Assembly: GCF_038024875.1 (NCBI RefSeq)
Contig: NZ_CP136136.1
Location: forward strand, 1,302,001 to 1,366,000
Reading direction: 5' to 3'
DNA: 64,000 nt
Source: Gordonia rubripertincta
GTDB lineage: Bacteria; Actinomycetota; Actinomycetes; Mycobacteriales; Mycobacteriaceae
The notes under the pieces were generated by a model that was not told the DNA's origin, searched no databases, and saw only the letters and a list, made by a program, of their open reading frames with translations. This document shows, one piece after another, positions 1 to 8,547 of this stretch. Within the stretch, counting starts at the first letter, position 1. Each line of letters starts with the position of its first letter. The position numbers were made by a program, and so were the translations under genes.

Positions 1-594
1 GACGCCGGGCGGGGCGAGCAGGTCACGGGGAAGTGCCGAGGCGAGCATCCAGCTGAACTGATCGAGCTCATCGTCGAGCTGACCGATTCCCCATCCGCTG
101 TAACCGGCGAAGATGCGCACACCCTCGAGCACCTCGGACAGCGGTTCGGGGTCGGCGTCGAGGTCGACGAGGACGACCCGACCGTCGACGGGGCGGAGGG
201 CGGGATGGTCGTCGACGTCGAAGCCGTGCTTCATCACGCCGAGACACAGGGCGGCGTCCTGCTTGACCGGGCCGCCGACGTAGAGCGCTCGGGGTGAGGC
301 GGCGATGTCGGTCCACTGCGGCAGCAGGTTGTGCACCGCGGTCTGGCTCATGCGATTGAGGATGACGCCGAGACTGCCGGCCTCGTTGTGCTCGATGACG
401 TAGATGACCGTGCGCGCGAAAGTCGGTTCGATGAGATCGGTCGACGCGATCAGCGCGGTGCCGGGACGGACGCGATGGGTGGGATCGGCGTCCCACGGGA
501 CACCCGGCATGCGGCCACTGTCACCGCTGCCCGCCGAGGGATCCCCGGGGCGGAATTCCGGTGTGGGATCGTCTGCGTCGTCACCGCCGGCCAC
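1..594 (-). CDS. YqgE/AlgH family protein (UPF0301), 3' end cut by window
   Basis: Minus-strand frame gives a protein with the YqgE/AlgH core: an N-terminal PGTALIASTDL..EPTFARTVIYVIEHN segment, GVILNR, a VGGPV turn, LCLGVMKHG and VRIFAGYSGWG. It resembles M. tuberculosis Rv0038, which also lies beside the MFS gene Rv0037c. The C-terminus runs off the window, but the family is about 185-205 aa so most of it is here. The start is uncertain: GTG at 594 directly follows an in-frame stop and gives an acidic leader, while ATG at 510 (MPGVPWDADPTH) gives the more usual length. It is divergent from the MFS gene. The molecular function of the family is not established. Confidence 0.9.
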   Translation of the reverse strand, partial: MAGGDDADDPTPEFRPGDPSAGSGDSGRMPGVPWDADPTHRVRPGTALIASTDLIEPTFARTVIYVIEHNEAGSLGVILNRMSQTAVHNLLPQWTDIAASPRALYVGGPVKQDAALCLGVMKHGFDVDDHPALRPVDGRVVLVDLDADPEPLSEVLEGVRIFAGYSGWGIGQLDDELDQFSWMLASALPRDLLAPPGV

Positions 595-673
595 TCAGCC
601 ATCATCGCACGTCCGTCGAGTCCCGGGGTCGGCGGCCGAGGTCCTCACCGCGTCGGTGAGTACGCTTGAACGG

Positions 674-2005
674 GTGAACAGCACCGAGGTGAGCCACCGC
701 CGCGGGTGGTCGGTGTTCCTCGATTCGCTCCGTCACTCACCGGGTCTGGGACGGCTGCTGTTCGTCCGTCTCTCGAGTCAGGTCACGGACGGCATCTTCC
801 AGGCGGCGCTCGTCGGGAGCATCCTGTTCAACCCCGAACGCCACGCGGATCCGCTCGCCGTCGCGGGCGGTCTCGCGGTGCTGTTGTTGCCCTATTCGCT
901 CATCGGTCCGTTCGCCGGAGCATTGCTCGATCACTGGGATCGGCGCAACGTGCTGTTGTACGCGAACCTGTTGCGCGGCGCCATCATCGGGCTCGTCGCG
1001 ATCGCGGTCGCATCCGGCGCACCGGACCTGGTGGTGCTGATCTCGGCGCTGGCCGCAACAGGTGCGAGTCGGTTCGTGGCCGCCGGTCTGTCCGCCGGAC
1101 TCCCGCACGTGGCCAGACGCGAGGTGATCGTGGCGACCAACGCGTTGTTCACGACGCTCGGCGGCGCGATGCTCAGCGTGGGACTCGGGATCACGCTGGG
1201 TCTGCGCGCGATCTTCGGCGACGACAACTCGGGCAGTGCGCTCACCATGCTGGCCGGTATCGTGCTCGCCGTCGTATCCGGCGGCCTCGCACACGGATTC
1301 CGGCCGCTGCAACTGGGTCCCGACGAACCCGACGATCCGGGCAGGTCGGCGTTCCACGCGGTCTCGGTCGGCCTGTGGCACGGCGCCCGTGCGGTCGCGA
1401 CCCACAAGACGGTGGCGGCCGCACTGTCGGCCATCGGCGCCCACCGCCTGGTGTTCGGCATGAACACACTCATGATCCTCGTGTTGACCCGGCAGATGGG
1501 ACCGGGCGACGGGCTCGATCGCGTCAGCCTCGTCATCGGCTTCACCGGAGCCGGCGCTCTCCTCGCCGCGGTGCTCACCCCGATCGCAGTGGCACGCGTC
1601 GGGCGGTACGTCACCCTGATGTGCGCTCTGGGCATCGGAGCCGTCGCCGAGGTGACCGTCCTGGGGTTCCACTTCGCGGTGATCTGCGGGTCGGCCTTCG
1701 TGCTGGGCCTGATCGGTCAGGTCGCCAAACTGTGCGGCGACGTCGCGATGCAGGTCGACGTCGGCGACGCGGTACGCGGTCAGGTCTTCTCCGTGCAGGA
1801 CGCGGTGTTCAACATCGCCTACGTCGGCGCGGTCACCGTGGCGGCGCTGGCGATCCCCGTCGACGGTCACGCCACCGTGCTCGTTGTCCTGGGTGTCGTC
1901 ATATACCTGCTCGGCATGGTGGCGGTGCGCGCCCTGTACGTCCGTGCGGACGTGGCCGGCGAACCCGCCGCCGGACAACAGGCGGTCACCGACCCCGCCG
2001 CGTGA
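674..2005 (+). CDS. MFS transporter
   Basis: A 443-aa integral membrane protein with many hydrophobic segments spread over the full length, starting near residue 25 (LLFVRLSSQVTDG) and ending near residue 415 (VLVVLGVVIYLLGMVAV). The LLDHWDRRNVLL loop between early helices is typical of major facilitator transporters. The GTG start at 674 is preferred over an upstream in-frame ATG at 404, because the extra 90 residues overlap yqgE and look like non-coding translation. The position beside yqgE matches Rv0037c. Substrate is unknown. The last 20 bp overlap the convergent gene downstream. Confidence 0.88.
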   Translation: MNSTEVSHRRGWSVFLDSLRHSPGLGRLLFVRLSSQVTDGIFQAALVGSILFNPERHADPLAVAGGLAVLLLPYSLIGPFAGALLDHWDRRNVLLYANLLRGAIIGLVAIAVASGAPDLVVLISALAATGASRFVAAGLSAGLPHVARREVIVATNALFTTLGGAMLSVGLGITLGLRAIFGDDNSGSALTMLAGIVLAVVSGGLAHGFRPLQLGPDEPDDPGRSAFHAVSVGLWHGARAVATHKTVAAALSAIGAHRLVFGMNTLMILVLTRQMGPGDGLDRVSLVIGFTGAGALLAAVLTPIAVARVGRYVTLMCALGIGAVAEVTVLGFHFAVICGSAFVLGLIGQVAKLCGDVAMQVDVGDAVRGQVFSVQDAVFNIAYVGAVTVAALAIPVDGHATVLVVLGVVIYLLGMVAVRALYVRADVAGEPAAGQQAVTDPAA

Positions 2006-2585
2006 ACCGCGGATCGCGCTTCTCGTAGGCCGCGTCGGCCACCCCGTCCCCGTTCAGATCCACGAGCACCGTGTCCGTCGTTCCGTCGGCGTCGGCGTCG
2101 ACATACAGACGCTCGGCAAGCCGACCTCCCTTCTCCGCGCCCACCAGTTCGATGTCGGGGGCTCCGTCCGCATCGAGGTCGAGGCGTAGGACTCTCTCAC
2201 CCGACCCGTCGCCGGCCGCGGGGGAGCGGGCCTCGGGCGAGCCGGGTTCGTCCCCGGCGGCGTGGTCGACGGCCCGGTCCCACAACCCGGCACCAGAATC
2301 GCGGTAGAAGGCATCCGGCTCGCCGTCGTCGTCGGTGTCGAGCGCCGCCACGTCGGCGATGCCGTCGGCGTCGGTGTCCCACATCGCGTCGTCCCGACGG
2401 CCGTCGCCGTCGAAGTCGAGGCGGACCGCGTCTGGGCCGGAATCGCCGAGAACGGCGTCGGCAGGGGAGGACCAGCGGGTCGTCGAACCGTCGCCGGGCC
2501 CGAAGAAATACTCGATCACCGGGTCCATGCGTTCTTGGACGTATGCACCACCCCGGGTGGTTCCATCGATCCGATGCCACATCAC
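1986..2585 (-). CDS. hypothetical acidic protein with DxDxDGxxD repeats
   Basis: A 199-aa, very acidic protein with no signal peptide or membrane segment. It carries six DxDxDGxxD-type motifs at about residues 57, 70, 83, 136, 163 and 176; the first three and the last two are spaced by exactly 13 residues, alternating a short hydrophobic strand with the Asp loop. Such loops resemble calcium-binding EF-hand, dockerin or thrombospondin-type-3 loops, so calcium binding is a reasonable but untested inference. The start is GTG at 2585; an internal ATG at 2528 (MDPVIEYFFG) is an alternative. The 3' end overlaps the convergent MFS gene by 20 bp. Family not recognised with certainty. Confidence 0.75.
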   Translation of the reverse strand: MMWHRIDGTTRGGAYVQERMDPVIEYFFGPGDGSTTRWSSPADAVLGDSGPDAVRLDFDGDGRRDDAMWDTDADGIADVAALDTDDDGEPDAFYRDSGAGLWDRAVDHAAGDEPGSPEARSPAAGDGSGERVLRLDLDADGAPDIELVGAEKGGRLAERLYVDADADGTTDTVLVDLNGDGVADAAYEKRDPRFTRRGR

Positions 2586-2632
2586 CCCCGGCGTGTCACC
2601 GGGCCCGTCCGTACCCGGTAGGTTGAGGCCCT

Positions 2633-3724
2633 ATGTACGTCAGTGACCTCGGCGAGCAATGGCATGCAGCGCGGCTGAAACCCGCCCTCGCGCATCTCGA
2701 CTCCGCGTCCGCCGGGCGATCGTCGTATGGCGTGATCGGTGCGATGACCGCTCATCTGTGGCGTGAGACCGAACGCGGCTCCTACGTCGCCGCCGATGAC
2801 CGTGCTGAGGAAATCGCCCGCGACACACGCAATCTGGCCGCCCTCATCGGGCACACCCCGGACGAGATCATCTTCCGCGAGAGCGCCCGTGCGGCCCTGC
2901 GCGCACTGCTCACCAACTGGAGTCTGCCCGTCACCTCGACGGTGTGGGTGGCAAAGAACGAGTTCGGCCCCAACCTCGAAGAGTTCGAACGTCGCGGCTA
3001 CGCCGTCCGCACGATGCCCGACAGCGACGTCTACGGCCACGTCGACACCGATGCCCTCGAGAACATGCTGCAGTTCGAGCAGCCCGACTTCATCCACATC
3101 TGCCACATCGGGTCGATGTCGGGCGCGGTGCAGCCGGTCACGCGGATCGTCGAGCTCGCCCACCGCGTCGGCGTGCCGGTGGTCGTCGACATGGCCCAGT
3201 CCGTAGGACACGTACCCACCGTCACCGGAGCCGACGTCGTCTACGGCACCAGCCGCAAATGGCTGACCGGCCCGCGCGGAGTGGGATTCGTCGCGGTGCG
3301 CCGGGACTCCCTACGACCGGTCGAGATCGACGGTTCCGACGCGTTCATCGCCGGCCGCCTCGGCCTCGGCATCGCGGTTCGCGAGCTGCTCGACATCGGA
3401 CAACAGCGGGTCTTCCGTGAGCTGGCGACAATCGGCAGGGTCACCCGCGAGCGATTGCACGGCATCGCGAGCTGGGAGGTCGTCGAACCGCTCGACGAGC
3501 CGTCGGCGATCGTCACCCTCGCGCCGCCGCCCGGGTGGCAGTTCGAGGACGTCGCCGCTGCCCGGGAGAAGTTGCTCTCCCTCGGCCTACTGGTGACCGC
3601 AGCCGGAACCTGGCGCGCACCCCTTGCCACCGAGACCCCGGTCCTACGCCTCAGCCCTCATCTCGACGTGCAGCGCGAAGACCTCGACCGTCTCGCAGAT
3701 GCGTTGCGCACCATGGGGTATTAG
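2633..3724 (+). CDS. class-V aminotransferase (EgtE-like)
   Basis: A 363-aa PLP-dependent fold-type-I enzyme. The hallmarks are FRESARAALRALL early on, VPVVVDMAQSVGH around residue 185 (the Asp that contacts the PLP ring nitrogen) and YGTSRKWLTGPRGVGF around residue 205, where the Lys in SRKW should form the Schiff base. Length and motifs resemble EgtE (ergothioneine biosynthesis) and isopenicillin-N-epimerase-like proteins, but no other egt genes are nearby, so the substrate stays open. The ATG at 2633 follows a TTGAGG ribosome-binding site. It is divergent from the Asp-repeat gene. Confidence 0.85.
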   Translation: MYVSDLGEQWHAARLKPALAHLDSASAGRSSYGVIGAMTAHLWRETERGSYVAADDRAEEIARDTRNLAALIGHTPDEIIFRESARAALRALLTNWSLPVTSTVWVAKNEFGPNLEEFERRGYAVRTMPDSDVYGHVDTDALENMLQFEQPDFIHICHIGSMSGAVQPVTRIVELAHRVGVPVVVDMAQSVGHVPTVTGADVVYGTSRKWLTGPRGVGFVAVRRDSLRPVEIDGSDAFIAGRLGLGIAVRELLDIGQQRVFRELATIGRVTRERLHGIASWEVVEPLDEPSAIVTLAPPPGWQFEDVAAAREKLLSLGLLVTAAGTWRAPLATETPVLRLSPHLDVQREDLDRLADALRTMGY

Positions 3725-3772
3725 GGTTTCGATACGGCAGTGGCGGGACCCGCCGGCGCGACGCCCAGGTAC

Positions 3773-5311
3773 TCAACCGGCGGTCGGCAGTACCTGCGCG
3801 ACGACCTTCTCGATCTCCGGTCGGGCCAGGTCGCTGTCACGCTGGACCAGGCCGATACGTGTCCGCCGGTGCAGGACGTCGTCGACGCCGACCGCGCCTT
3901 CGTGGGTGATCGCGAACTCAATCTCGGCGCGGGTCACGTCGATGCCGGGCGCGATCGGATCCAGCGGCCGGTCCACCGTGGCCGTCTCGACGACCGTCGG
4001 GGCCTCCCCGCCGAAGCGGGCCACCAGTGACGTCGGAAGTCCCTGCTCGCGCGGGTCGCGCAGGGCTCCGACCAGCGTCGTGGTGGTGGTGACACACTCT
4101 CCCGCGGTCAGATCGGTGGTGGCCAGCGCGGCGTCGACCGAGTCCTCGGCCATCCGCCGATAGGTCGTGAGCTTGCCGCCGAGCACCGTTACCAGTCCGT
4201 CCCCGCGGACCCGGATGTGGTGGCGGCGCGAGACATCGGCGAGGCCGTCCGACTCGGCACCGGCGGTCCCGCGCTCGTCGACGAGCGGCCGCAGACCGGC
4301 GTAGACACCGATGATGTCGGAGCGGTCGAGGGGTCGGGTCAGCGCGGGGTTGATCGCGTCGAGCAGGAACTCGATCTCGGAGTCGTCGGGCGTCGGGACG
4401 TCGGGGATCGCCCCGGGCGCCGCAACGTCGGTGAGCCCGATGTAGACCCGGCCCAGCTGGGCGGGCAACGCGAAGACGTACCGGGACAACGACTTTCCGA
4501 CCGGAACGGTCAACGCGGCGGTCGGGTTGCCCAGGGTCGCCGCATCGACGACGAGGTGTGTTCCGCGGCTGGGCTGGACGGCGATCGAGTCGTCGACCGA
4601 GCCGGACCAGACACCGGTGGCGTTCACGACCATCCGCGCGCCGACGTCGAAGCTCTCGCCCGTGAACACATCGGTGAGCGTGGCACCACGACCGTCGACC
4701 CGGTCGGCGCGGGTGTACGTGCAGATCAACGCGCCGTAGGCGGCCGCGGTGCGCGCCACGGCGACGACGAGCCGCGCGTCGTCGATCAGCTGCCCGTCGG
4801 TGGTCGAGATACCTCCGCGGAGTCCGGCCGGCGACAGCGTCGGGCAGCGGCCGAGGGTCTCCATCACCGACAGCCGCGACGGCGGAGGCAACAACGAACT
4901 CGGGGTCCCGGCGTTGCGGCGCAACAGATCCGCCGCACGCATCCCGACGCGCAGCACCGCGCTCTGCCGCTCGCCGCGGTCGGGGAGGATCTGCCGGAGC
5001 GGTGAGATCAGATGCGGTGCAATGGATGTCATCAGATGGTGGCGCTCGACGGCGCTTGCCCGGGCGATCCGGAGGTCACCCTTGGCCAGGTACCGGAGGC
5101 CGCCGTGGACGAGCTTGCTGCTCCACCGGGAGGTGCCGGTGGCGAGATCGTTCTGTTCCACGAGAGCGACGCGCAGGCCACGGGTGGCGGCGTCGAGAGC
5201 GACTCCCACACCGGTGATCCCACCGCCGACGACCAGCAGATCGAGGGGATCGGTACTCGAGGCCATCGACGCGAGAGCGCGACTGCGTGTCCGAACGGAC
5301 AATGTGGCCAT
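3773..5311 (-). CDS. glpD: glycerol-3-phosphate dehydrogenase (FAD)
   Basis: A 512-aa flavoprotein that oxidises glycerol 3-phosphate to dihydroxyacetone phosphate at the membrane. The Rossmann FAD motif VVGGGITGVGVALDAATRG sits near residue 28, followed by the GlpD signatures GTSRWSSKLVHGGLRYL and, late in the protein, VYAGLRPLV and GGKLTTYRRMAED. Its start lies 13 bp after the stop of the TetR gene, so the two probably form an operon and the regulator is a candidate controller of this gene. Length is normal for actinobacterial GlpD. Confidence 0.94.
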   Translation of the reverse strand: MATLSVRTRSRALASMASSTDPLDLLVVGGGITGVGVALDAATRGLRVALVEQNDLATGTSRWSSKLVHGGLRYLAKGDLRIARASAVERHHLMTSIAPHLISPLRQILPDRGERQSAVLRVGMRAADLLRRNAGTPSSLLPPPSRLSVMETLGRCPTLSPAGLRGGISTTDGQLIDDARLVVAVARTAAAYGALICTYTRADRVDGRGATLTDVFTGESFDVGARMVVNATGVWSGSVDDSIAVQPSRGTHLVVDAATLGNPTAALTVPVGKSLSRYVFALPAQLGRVYIGLTDVAAPGAIPDVPTPDDSEIEFLLDAINPALTRPLDRSDIIGVYAGLRPLVDERGTAGAESDGLADVSRRHHIRVRGDGLVTVLGGKLTTYRRMAEDSVDAALATTDLTAGECVTTTTTLVGALRDPREQGLPTSLVARFGGEAPTVVETATVDRPLDPIAPGIDVTRAEIEFAITHEGAVGVDDVLHRRTRIGLVQRDSDLARPEIEKVVAQVLPTAG

Positions 5312-5324
5312 CAGATGGACTCCC

Positions 5325-5906
5325 TCATGGCATCGGCCGCAGGTAGCCGACGATGACGTCGTGGAGTTCGGTACTCCAACCCTCGGCGAGGATGTCCGAC
5401 ACCAGCGCCCCGGACTGCAGGAAGCTCTGCGCGATCAAAAGCACCATCGACGCCATCCGCTTGGCGTCACCGACGCGCACCTGCTTGCGCACCTGTCCCT
5501 GCGCCAGCATGTCCGCCAGCAGCGCGAGCACACCCTGCTGACTGGTGCCGAGGCGTTCGAAGACATAGGGCGCCATGAAGTCCCGCTGTTCGCGCCACAG
5601 CAGAGAGATGAGGTCGCTGTCGCGCAGCGCCCCGACCACCGTCACCACCCGATCGGCCAGTGCGTCGAGGTCCTGCGGCTCGCCGCGCTCACCGAGCACG
5701 TGCTCGACGATGGTGAGCACCTCACGGGTGAGCAGGTCGCGGATGATCTCGGCGATGTCGGGCCAGCGCCGATAGACGGTGGGACGACTCACCCCGGCCT
5801 GGCGGGCGACCTCGGACACGGTCACCTTGCGGCCGCCGCCACGCAGCAGGCAGACCCTGGCCGCGTCCAGAACGAGATCCCCGATCTCCTCGTTACGGAT
5901 TGACAT
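5325..5906 (-). CDS. TetR-family transcriptional regulator
   Basis: About 193 aa from ATG 5906 (MSIRNEEIGD); a GTG at 5918 would add four residues. The N-terminal helix-turn-helix reads VSEVARQAGVSRPTVYRRWP around residues 30-50, a classic TetR DNA-binding motif; the rest is an unassigned ligand-binding domain. It lies directly upstream of glpD on the same strand and divergent from the diacylglycerol-kinase-like gene. Control of glycerol 3-phosphate or lipid metabolism is inferred from this position only. A candidate operator covers the start region. Confidence 0.9.
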   Translation of the reverse strand: MSIRNEEIGDLVLDAARVCLLRGGGRKVTVSEVARQAGVSRPTVYRRWPDIAEIIRDLLTREVLTIVEHVLGERGEPQDLDALADRVVTVVGALRDSDLISLLWREQRDFMAPYVFERLGTSQQGVLALLADMLAQGQVRKQVRVGDAKRMASMVLLIAQSFLQSGALVSDILAEGWSTELHDVIVGYLRPMP

Positions 5907-5910
5907 GATG

Positions 5911-5926
5911 TGTAACACTGTAACGG
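5911..5926. promoter_or_regulatory. candidate TetR operator
   Basis: Two head-to-tail TGTAAC hexamers 8 bp apart (TGTAACAC TGTAACGG) lie in the divergent gap. A CGTTAC at 5891-5896 forms an inverted partner to GTAACG at 5920-5925. The site sits over the start of the tetR gene, as expected for autoregulation, but assignment is inference. Confidence 0.45.
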
Positions 5927-5954
5927 ATCACTCAATCGGCGGGGGGCCGACCAG

Positions 5955-6869
5955 ATGACCATCCGACACGTCACCATCGTGGCCAGTCCGTACGCACGGC
6001 ACGGAGCCGGACTGCGCGTCGCACAGGACGCCGCCGACCTCCTGGACGCACAGAACGTCGAGGTCGAGATCATCGTCGGCGAGGACATGGCCGATGCCGC
6101 CGACCTCGCCGGGAAGGCCGCCCGCGGCGACACCGACGTGCTGGCCATCGCCGGCGGCGACGGCACCATCCGGCTCGCGGTCGAGGCCAGCATCGGTTCG
6201 GGCAAGCCGCTCGCCGTCATCCCCGCCGGTAGCGGGAACGACTTCGCCCGCAACCTGCACATCCCGCTCGAGACCCCCGACGCCGTCCAGGTGATCCTCG
6301 ACGGCCACCGACGACCCGTCGACCTGGGCCGCGTCAGCTTCCCCGACGGCCGGACCGCCCTGTTCGGCACGGTCGCCGCCACGGGCTTCGACGCCGCGGT
6401 GACTGCGCGCGCCATCGACATGCGCTGGCCCCGGGGACAGTCGCGCTACACGATCGCCGCATTGTTCGAGCTCATCGCCTTGCGGTCGCGGCACTACCAG
6501 GTGCGCGTCGACGACGAGACCGTAGAGGCCGACCTCGTCTTCGCCGCGATCGGGAACACGACGTCCTACGGCGGCGGCATGAAGATCACCCCGAAGGCAT
6601 CGGTGTCCGACGGGTTACTCGACGTCACCCTTGCGAAGAATCCACCGCGGTTCGCCCGGCCGACGCTCGCCCGCGTGTTCCCGAAGGTGTTCACCGGCTC
6701 GCACGTCGACCATCCGCTGGTGCAGACGTTGCGCGGCGCCGAGGTCGAGCTCTATTGCGATCCGCCCGCGCTGGTGTCCGTCGACGGTGATCTCGTCGGT
6801 GAACTGCCCGCGGTGTTCGAGGCGGTCCCGCACGCGATCGAGGTCTTCGCACCGCCGACGCAGAGCTGA
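5955..6869 (+). CDS. diacylglycerol kinase family lipid kinase
   Basis: A 304-aa protein of the DagK/YegS/sphingosine-kinase catalytic family. The nucleotide-binding signature AIAGGDGTIRLAVEAS lies near residues 65-80, followed by AVIPAGSGNDFARNL near residue 95 and a C-terminal half containing GNTTSYGGGMKITPKASVSDGLLDV, all diagnostic of the family. It should phosphorylate a lipid hydroxyl, in actinobacteria typically diacylglycerol. A purine-rich GGCGGGGGG lies upstream of the ATG. It is divergent from tetR and convergent with pcnA, 7 bp apart. Confidence 0.92.
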   Translation: MTIRHVTIVASPYARHGAGLRVAQDAADLLDAQNVEVEIIVGEDMADAADLAGKAARGDTDVLAIAGGDGTIRLAVEASIGSGKPLAVIPAGSGNDFARNLHIPLETPDAVQVILDGHRRPVDLGRVSFPDGRTALFGTVAATGFDAAVTARAIDMRWPRGQSRYTIAALFELIALRSRHYQVRVDDETVEADLVFAAIGNTTSYGGGMKITPKASVSDGLLDVTLAKNPPRFARPTLARVFPKVFTGSHVDHPLVQTLRGAEVELYCDPPALVSVDGDLVGELPAVFEAVPHAIEVFAPPTQS

Positions 6870-6876
6870 CGGGTAC

Positions 6877-8355
6877 CTATTTCTCCCCGCGCGACTCCCA
6901 CCACTCCCGGAGCGCCTGTTCGGCCTCCTCGTGGCTGAGCGGTCCGCGGTCCAGCCGCAGTTCCTTCAGGTACCGCCAGGCCTGGCCGACGATCGGACCG
7001 GGCGGCACCCCGAGCATCTCCATGATCGCGTTGCCGTCGAGGTCGGGTCGGACCTTCTCCAGATCCTCGGCTTCCTTGAGCGCCGCGATCCGCTGCTCGA
7101 GGTTGTCGTAGTTCTGCTGCAGCCGGCGGGCGCGTCGCTTGTTGCGGGTCGTACAGTCGGCCCGCACCAGCTTGTTGAGCCGGTCGAGCAGGGGACCGGC
7201 GTCGTTGACGTAGCGCCGCACGGCCGAATCAGTCCAGGCACCGTCGCCGTACCCGTGGAAACGCAGATGCAGGAACACCAGGTCCGCGACGTCGGAGACG
7301 ACGGCCTTCGGGTACTTGAGGGCCCGCATCCGCTTGCGCACCATCTTGGCGCCGACCACCTCGTGGTGGTGGAAACTGACCCCGCCGCCGGGTTCGTGGC
7401 GGCGGGTCGCGGGCTTGCCGATGTCGTGCAGCAGTGCCGCCCAGCGCAGGACGAGGTCGGGATCGCCCTCCTCGAGGTCGATCGCCTGCTTCAGCACGGT
7501 CAGCGAGTGCTGGTAGACGTCCTTGTGCTGGTGGTGCTCGTCGATGGTGAGCTTCATCCCGGGGATCTCGGGCATCACCCGGTCGGCGAGGCCCGTCTCG
7601 ACCATCGCGTCGATCGCCTCCAGGGGGAACTCCCCGCAGATGAGCTTGTCCAGTTCGGCGCGGATGCGTTCGGCGGTGATGCGGTCGATCTCGCCGTTCA
7701 TCTCGGTGATCGCCTGCCACACGCGCGGCGCGAGCCGGAATCCGAGCTGGGAGATGAAGCGGACGGCGCGCAGCATCCGCAGCGGGTCGTCGCCGAAGGA
7801 CTGTTCCGGTGTCGCCGGGGTGTCGACGACCCCGGCCAGCAACGCGGACATTCCGTCGAGCGGATCGCAGAAGTCCTCGGCGCCCTTCGCACCGATACGC
7901 ACGGCCATCGCGTTGACGGTGAAGTCGCGGCGGATCAGGTCGTCGTCGAGGGTCTCGCCGAAGGTGACCTCGGGATTCCGGCTGACCTGGTCGTAGCTGT
8001 CGGCACGGAAGGTGGTGATCTCGATCTGGTGCTCACCCTTGCGGATGCCCACCGTGCCGAACTCGATGCCGACATCCCAGAAGGCGTCGGCCCAACCCTT
8101 GAGCAGGCGGGACACCTGTTCGGGACGAGCATCGGTGGTGAAGTCCAGGTCGTTTCCCAGCCGGCCCAGCACGGCATCCCGCACCGACCCGCCGACCAGG
8201 TACAACTCATGACCAGCCGACGCGAACAGCTCCCCGAGGGGAGCCAGGACGTCGTCGAGCTCCCGGAGCGCTATCGCCGCTGCCGCGAGCAGCCGCGTCC
8301 TGCGGTCCGGATCCGACACCGTCGGCCGTACATCCGACGGAGAAGAGTCATTCAC
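6877..8355 (-). CDS. pcnA: CCA tRNA nucleotidyltransferase
   Basis: A 492-aa enzyme that adds or repairs the CCA end of tRNAs. The nucleotidyltransferase signature VGGSVRDAVLGRLGNDLDFTTDA (catalytic DLD) lies near residue 60, RRDFTVNAMAV follows, and an HD domain with LLHDIGKPATRRHEPGG lies in the C-terminal half. The GTG at 8355 (VNDSSPSD) fits the family; the ORF is open 62 codons further but that stretch lacks family character. It is divergent from the NUDIX gene, as for Rv3907c/Rv3908. Confidence 0.93.
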   Translation of the reverse strand: MNDSSPSDVRPTVSDPDRRTRLLAAAAIALRELDDVLAPLGELFASAGHELYLVGGSVRDAVLGRLGNDLDFTTDARPEQVSRLLKGWADAFWDVGIEFGTVGIRKGEHQIEITTFRADSYDQVSRNPEVTFGETLDDDLIRRDFTVNAMAVRIGAKGAEDFCDPLDGMSALLAGVVDTPATPEQSFGDDPLRMLRAVRFISQLGFRLAPRVWQAITEMNGEIDRITAERIRAELDKLICGEFPLEAIDAMVETGLADRVMPEIPGMKLTIDEHHQHKDVYQHSLTVLKQAIDLEEGDPDLVLRWAALLHDIGKPATRRHEPGGGVSFHHHEVVGAKMVRKRMRALKYPKAVVSDVADLVFLHLRFHGYGDGAWTDSAVRRYVNDAGPLLDRLNKLVRADCTTRNKRRARRLQQNYDNLEQRIAALKEAEDLEKVRPDLDGNAIMEMLGVPPGPIVGQAWRYLKELRLDRGPLSHEEAEQALREWWESRGEK

Positions 8356-8547
8356 GGCTTGCCACCCTACCGTCGTCGCCCGCGGCTTCGACGCCGTGGA
8401 GGAGCCCGGACCACGGGCCGAGTCGTGGCCACCTGTCGATATCGGTCGTACACCGTGTCCGCGCGTCGGCGTTGCCGGTGTCCACATCCTCCGCGCACTA
8501 CGAGGCGTCCGGGCAAACTGCAGGTGACCAGCCGCTAGCATCGTGGA

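Noticed and set aside
8356..8541. 62-codon N-terminal extension of pcnA
   Set aside because: Composition is like non-coding translation, and the GTG at 8355 gives a typical CCA-enzyme start.
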